Source of the DNA: Acidimicrobiia bacterium UBA6912
GTDB lineage: Bacteria; Actinomycetota; Acidimicrobiia; Spongiisociales; UBA5794
Reading direction: 5' to 3'
Assembly (NCBI GenBank): GCA_002450985.1
Contig: DKBA01000308.1
Location: 1-8,714 of the forward strand
Length of the DNA stretch: 8,714 bases
The translations under genes were made by a program, and so were the position numbers. Of the stretch, positions 7,441-8,714 are shown piece by piece. Each line of letters opens with the position of its first letter. Position 1 is the stretch's first letter. The notes below the pieces were generated by a model that had not been told where the DNA came from, made no database searches, and saw nothing but the letters and a program-made list of their open reading frames with translations.

Positions 7441-8059
7441 GGCGCTTGCGCGCCCTCCGGAGCAGCTCCTTCGACGTCGCCGCGACGAACTCGGCGGCAC
7501 CCTTCACGTCGTTCGCCGTCGACTCCTCGGGGATGGTCACCTCGACGTTGGTGGACCCAGCCGTGACCGGGATGCGCTGCTCCGTCTCGGTGCGCAGCTT
7601 CCCGACGCCTGCCGCGGTCTTGATGATCACCAGAGCCTCGTGGTGGTGGTCGTTCTCGAGGATGCCGTCGTAGGCGACGGTGAAGCGGCGGGGCACGGAA
7701 CCGCCCGGCCGTGCCGCGTACTCGAGGATGGCGTACGAACCCGCCTTGCGCTCCAGCACACGATGCCCGGTGAAGTCGAGGGGCCACGACCGACCGTCGG
7801 CCGAGAGCGTGAGGTGGTCGGTGGCGTACGCCTGGATGGTGGTGACGTCGGCGGCAATGGCCGCCATGGCGCCGGCCTCGTCTTGGGGGATGGTCAGCCC
7901 GGTGACCTCGTTGAGGTCCCCGATGGGGAACTGGACGTTGCCCTTGACGCGGTCGTCGTCGACGCTCACGTACACGTAGCTGTGCGTGCCGGAGTGGCCG
8001 TGTGCCCGCCGTTGCGGCGTGATCGCTCGCAGCGGCAGGCGGATGATCGTCCTGGTCAT
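7430..8059 (-). CDS. Hypothetical protein, 209 residues, soluble, basic C-terminus
   Basis: I do not recognise this protein with confidence. The ATG (complement of 8057-8059) is preceded by GAGG nine bases upstream, and no other in-frame start lies close by. It begins MTRTIIRLPLRAITPQRR, without the hydrophobic core of a signal peptide, and has no membrane-length hydrophobic segment, so it is probably cytoplasmic. A His-containing stretch (AHGHSGTHSYVYVSV) is followed by alternating hydrophobic and polar segments typical of beta structure, a second His cluster (NDHHHEAL), a Thr/Val-rich segment and a strongly basic end (LLRRARKRLRR). The His-then-beta layout and the FPIGDLN motif vaguely recall the extracytoplasmic N-terminal region of HupE/UreJ-like proteins, but there are no transmembrane helices here; treat this as weak. 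It lies 67 bases downstream of the glycosyltransferase gene on the same strand, so the two may be co-transcribed. Amino acid composition is balanced in this frame, unlike the Arg/Pro/Ser-rich readings of the opposite strand. Confidence 0.8.
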   Translation of the reverse strand: MTRTIIRLPLRAITPQRRAHGHSGTHSYVYVSVDDDRVKGNVQFPIGDLNEVTGLTIPQDEAGAMAAIAADVTTIQAYATDHLTLSADGRSWPLDFTGHRVLERKAGSYAILEYAARPGGSVPRRFTVAYDGILENDHHHEALVIIKTAAGVGKLRTETEQRIPVTAGSTNVEVTIPEESTANDVKGAAEFVAATSKELLRRARKRLRR

Positions 8060-8068
8060 GGGTATCCC

Positions 8069-8072
8069 CCTC
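8069..8072 (-). promoter_or_regulatory. Ribosome binding site for the 209-residue protein
   Basis: On the minus strand the sequence reads GAGGGGGATACCC directly before the ATG, placing GAGG nine bases upstream. This supports the chosen start and the minus-strand assignment of the gene. Confidence 0.6.
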
Positions 8073-8092
8073 GTCGGACCCGTTCCCCTCGG

Positions 8093-8114
8093 GTGTAGCG
8101 ACGGCAGGCTACAC
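8093..8114 (-). repeat. 7-bp perfect inverted repeat between the two minus-strand genes
   Basis: GTGTAGC (8093-8099) and GCTACAC (8108-8114) are exact reverse complements separated by eight bases. They lie in the 67-base gap after the glycosyltransferase stop and before the start of the 209-residue gene. The stem could form in RNA. It has no following U-run, so it is not a typical intrinsic terminator. A weak stop, a 3' stabilising hairpin or an operator half-site pair are all possible, and chance is not excluded for a 7-bp stem in GC-rich DNA. Confidence 0.4.
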
Positions 8115-8126
8115 GGCGCCGTTCGC

Positions 8127-8714
8127 CTACGAAGGCCGCAGAAAGGCCTCGACGGTCCTGACGGCGCGATCGTCCGCGTCGTACGTGCGCATGCGGTCCC
8201 GCATCTGCTCCACTCGCGTGCGGCATCCCTCGTTGCGCAGGATGCGTTCGATACGGAGCCTGATCATGGCGACCGAGTCTCCCCGGCGGTCGCCGACCTC
8301 GCCGAGGCGGTGGTACGCGACCCGGGCGCCGTTGCCGGGCTGATCGAGGAAGTCGAAGGGGTACACCGCCATCGGCACGCCCGCGGCGATGCACTCGTTG
8401 ACGCTGCTGATCCCCCCGTGGTGGATGGCGAGATCGGCGTGTGCGAGCACGTCCATCTGGGGTGTCCAGCGGAACACGTGCACGTTGGCGGGCACGTCGC
8501 CAAGCGCCGACGGGTCGAGCCGCCCGCCGAGACCGATGACGAGGTCCCACTGGGGCCGGGCGGCGACGGCGGCGATCACTCGCGTGATGAACGCGCGGTC
8601 GTCACCTTTGTGCCACGCACCGAAGCTGCAGGAGATGAGCCGTCGTCCGGGGTCGCTGAGCCGATGCGCGTAGAGCGCGTCGAGGCGTCGCCGCGTGTCG
8701 GCGTCGGCGTCGGC
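8127..8714 (-). CDS. GT1-family (UDP-glycosyltransferase-like) glycosyltransferase, C-terminal part
   Basis: Transfers a sugar from a nucleotide-activated donor to an acceptor, probably a small molecule. The minus-strand frame is open from the right edge (complement of 8712-8714) to TAG (complement of 8127-8129), giving 195 residues. GT-B enzymes of this family usually have about 400, so the acceptor-binding N-terminal half and the start are outside the window. The visible part is the donor-binding domain: a first strand RRLISCSFGAW, then NVHVFRWTPQMDVLAHADL, IHHGG (HHGG encoded at 8412-8423), NECIAAGVPM and the closing LDQPGNGARV, whose Asp-Gln pair contacts the sugar in known family members. 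GTG at 8577-8579 is internal, because the conserved SFGAW strand lies upstream of it. Its position beside the NRPS genes suggests a tailoring role, but it is on the opposite strand and could belong to another pathway. Donor and acceptor cannot be read from this part. Confidence 0.93.
   Translation of the reverse strand, partial: ADADADTRRRLDALYAHRLSDPGRRLISCSFGAWHKGDDRAFITRVIAAVAARPQWDLVIGLGGRLDPSALGDVPANVHVFRWTPQMDVLAHADLAIHHGGISSVNECIAAGVPMAVYPFDFLDQPGNGARVAYHRLGEVGDRRGDSVAMIRLRIERILRNEGCRTRVEQMRDRMRTYDADDRAVRTVEAFLRPS

Noticed and set aside
6076..7500. 474-residue minus-strand open frame under the second NRPS gene
   Set aside because: Antisense shadow of A and PCP coding sequence with no motifs of its own.
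6794..8098. 434-residue plus-strand open frame running past the second NRPS gene
   Set aside because: Its first half is an out-of-frame reading of the NRPS PCP region, rich in Arg, Ser and Pro. Its second half is antisense to the better supported minus-strand gene, which has an RBS and balanced composition.
8093..8114. Rho-independent terminator of the glycosyltransferase gene
   Set aside because: The stem has only seven pairs and no U-tract follows on the minus strand.
8577..8579. GTG as the start of the glycosyltransferase
   Set aside because: The frame continues upstream to the window edge and encodes the conserved SFGAW strand of the donor-binding domain.
1..8714. tRNA or rRNA genes, CRISPR arrays, insertion sequences, attachment sites
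   Set aside because: None seen by eye on either strand: no regularly spaced repeats, no transposase motifs and essentially no non-coding space.

Overview
The window is about 70% G+C, with G or C dominating third codon positions on the strand of each called gene. Together with a GTG start and tightly packed genes, this suggests an actinobacterium or another high-GC bacterium with secondary metabolism. Nothing in the window fixes the taxon. It lies inside a nonribosomal peptide synthetase (NRPS) locus and has almost no non-coding DNA.

Layout. Bases 1-4262 (+) hold the 3' part of an NRPS gene that enters from upstream. Its domains run condensation (C), adenylation (A) and peptidyl carrier protein (PCP). 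The A domain is interrupted between core motifs A8 and A9 by about 340 residues carrying an ATP-pyrophosphatase (PP-loop) signature, SGGKDST, preceded by two CxxC pairs. After the insert the A domain resumes in frame with A9 and A10. Bases 4264-7440 (+) hold a complete second NRPS (C-A-PCP), one base after the first stop and probably co-translated. It ends directly after its PCP, with no thioesterase, reductase or epimerase. The strand then flips. Bases 7430-8059 (-) encode a 209-residue protein I cannot assign, whose 3' end overlaps the second NRPS gene. Bases 8127-8714 (-) hold the C-terminal half of a GT1-type, GT-B fold glycosyltransferase that runs off the right edge.

Working model. Module 1 is predicted to load asparagine: its ten-residue pocket reads DLTKMGEVGK, one residue from the classic Asn code. 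The embedded PP-loop domain could then use ATP to activate an amide or carboxylate on the carrier-bound residue. By analogy with PP-loop enzymes the outcome could be a thioamide, an amidine, an amide or a nitrile. Module 2 adds a second building block whose code I cannot read. The glycosyltransferase may decorate the product. The embedded PP-loop domain is the most unusual element and the best candidate for an undescribed system: an NRPS A domain that carries its own ATP-dependent amide-modifying enzyme.
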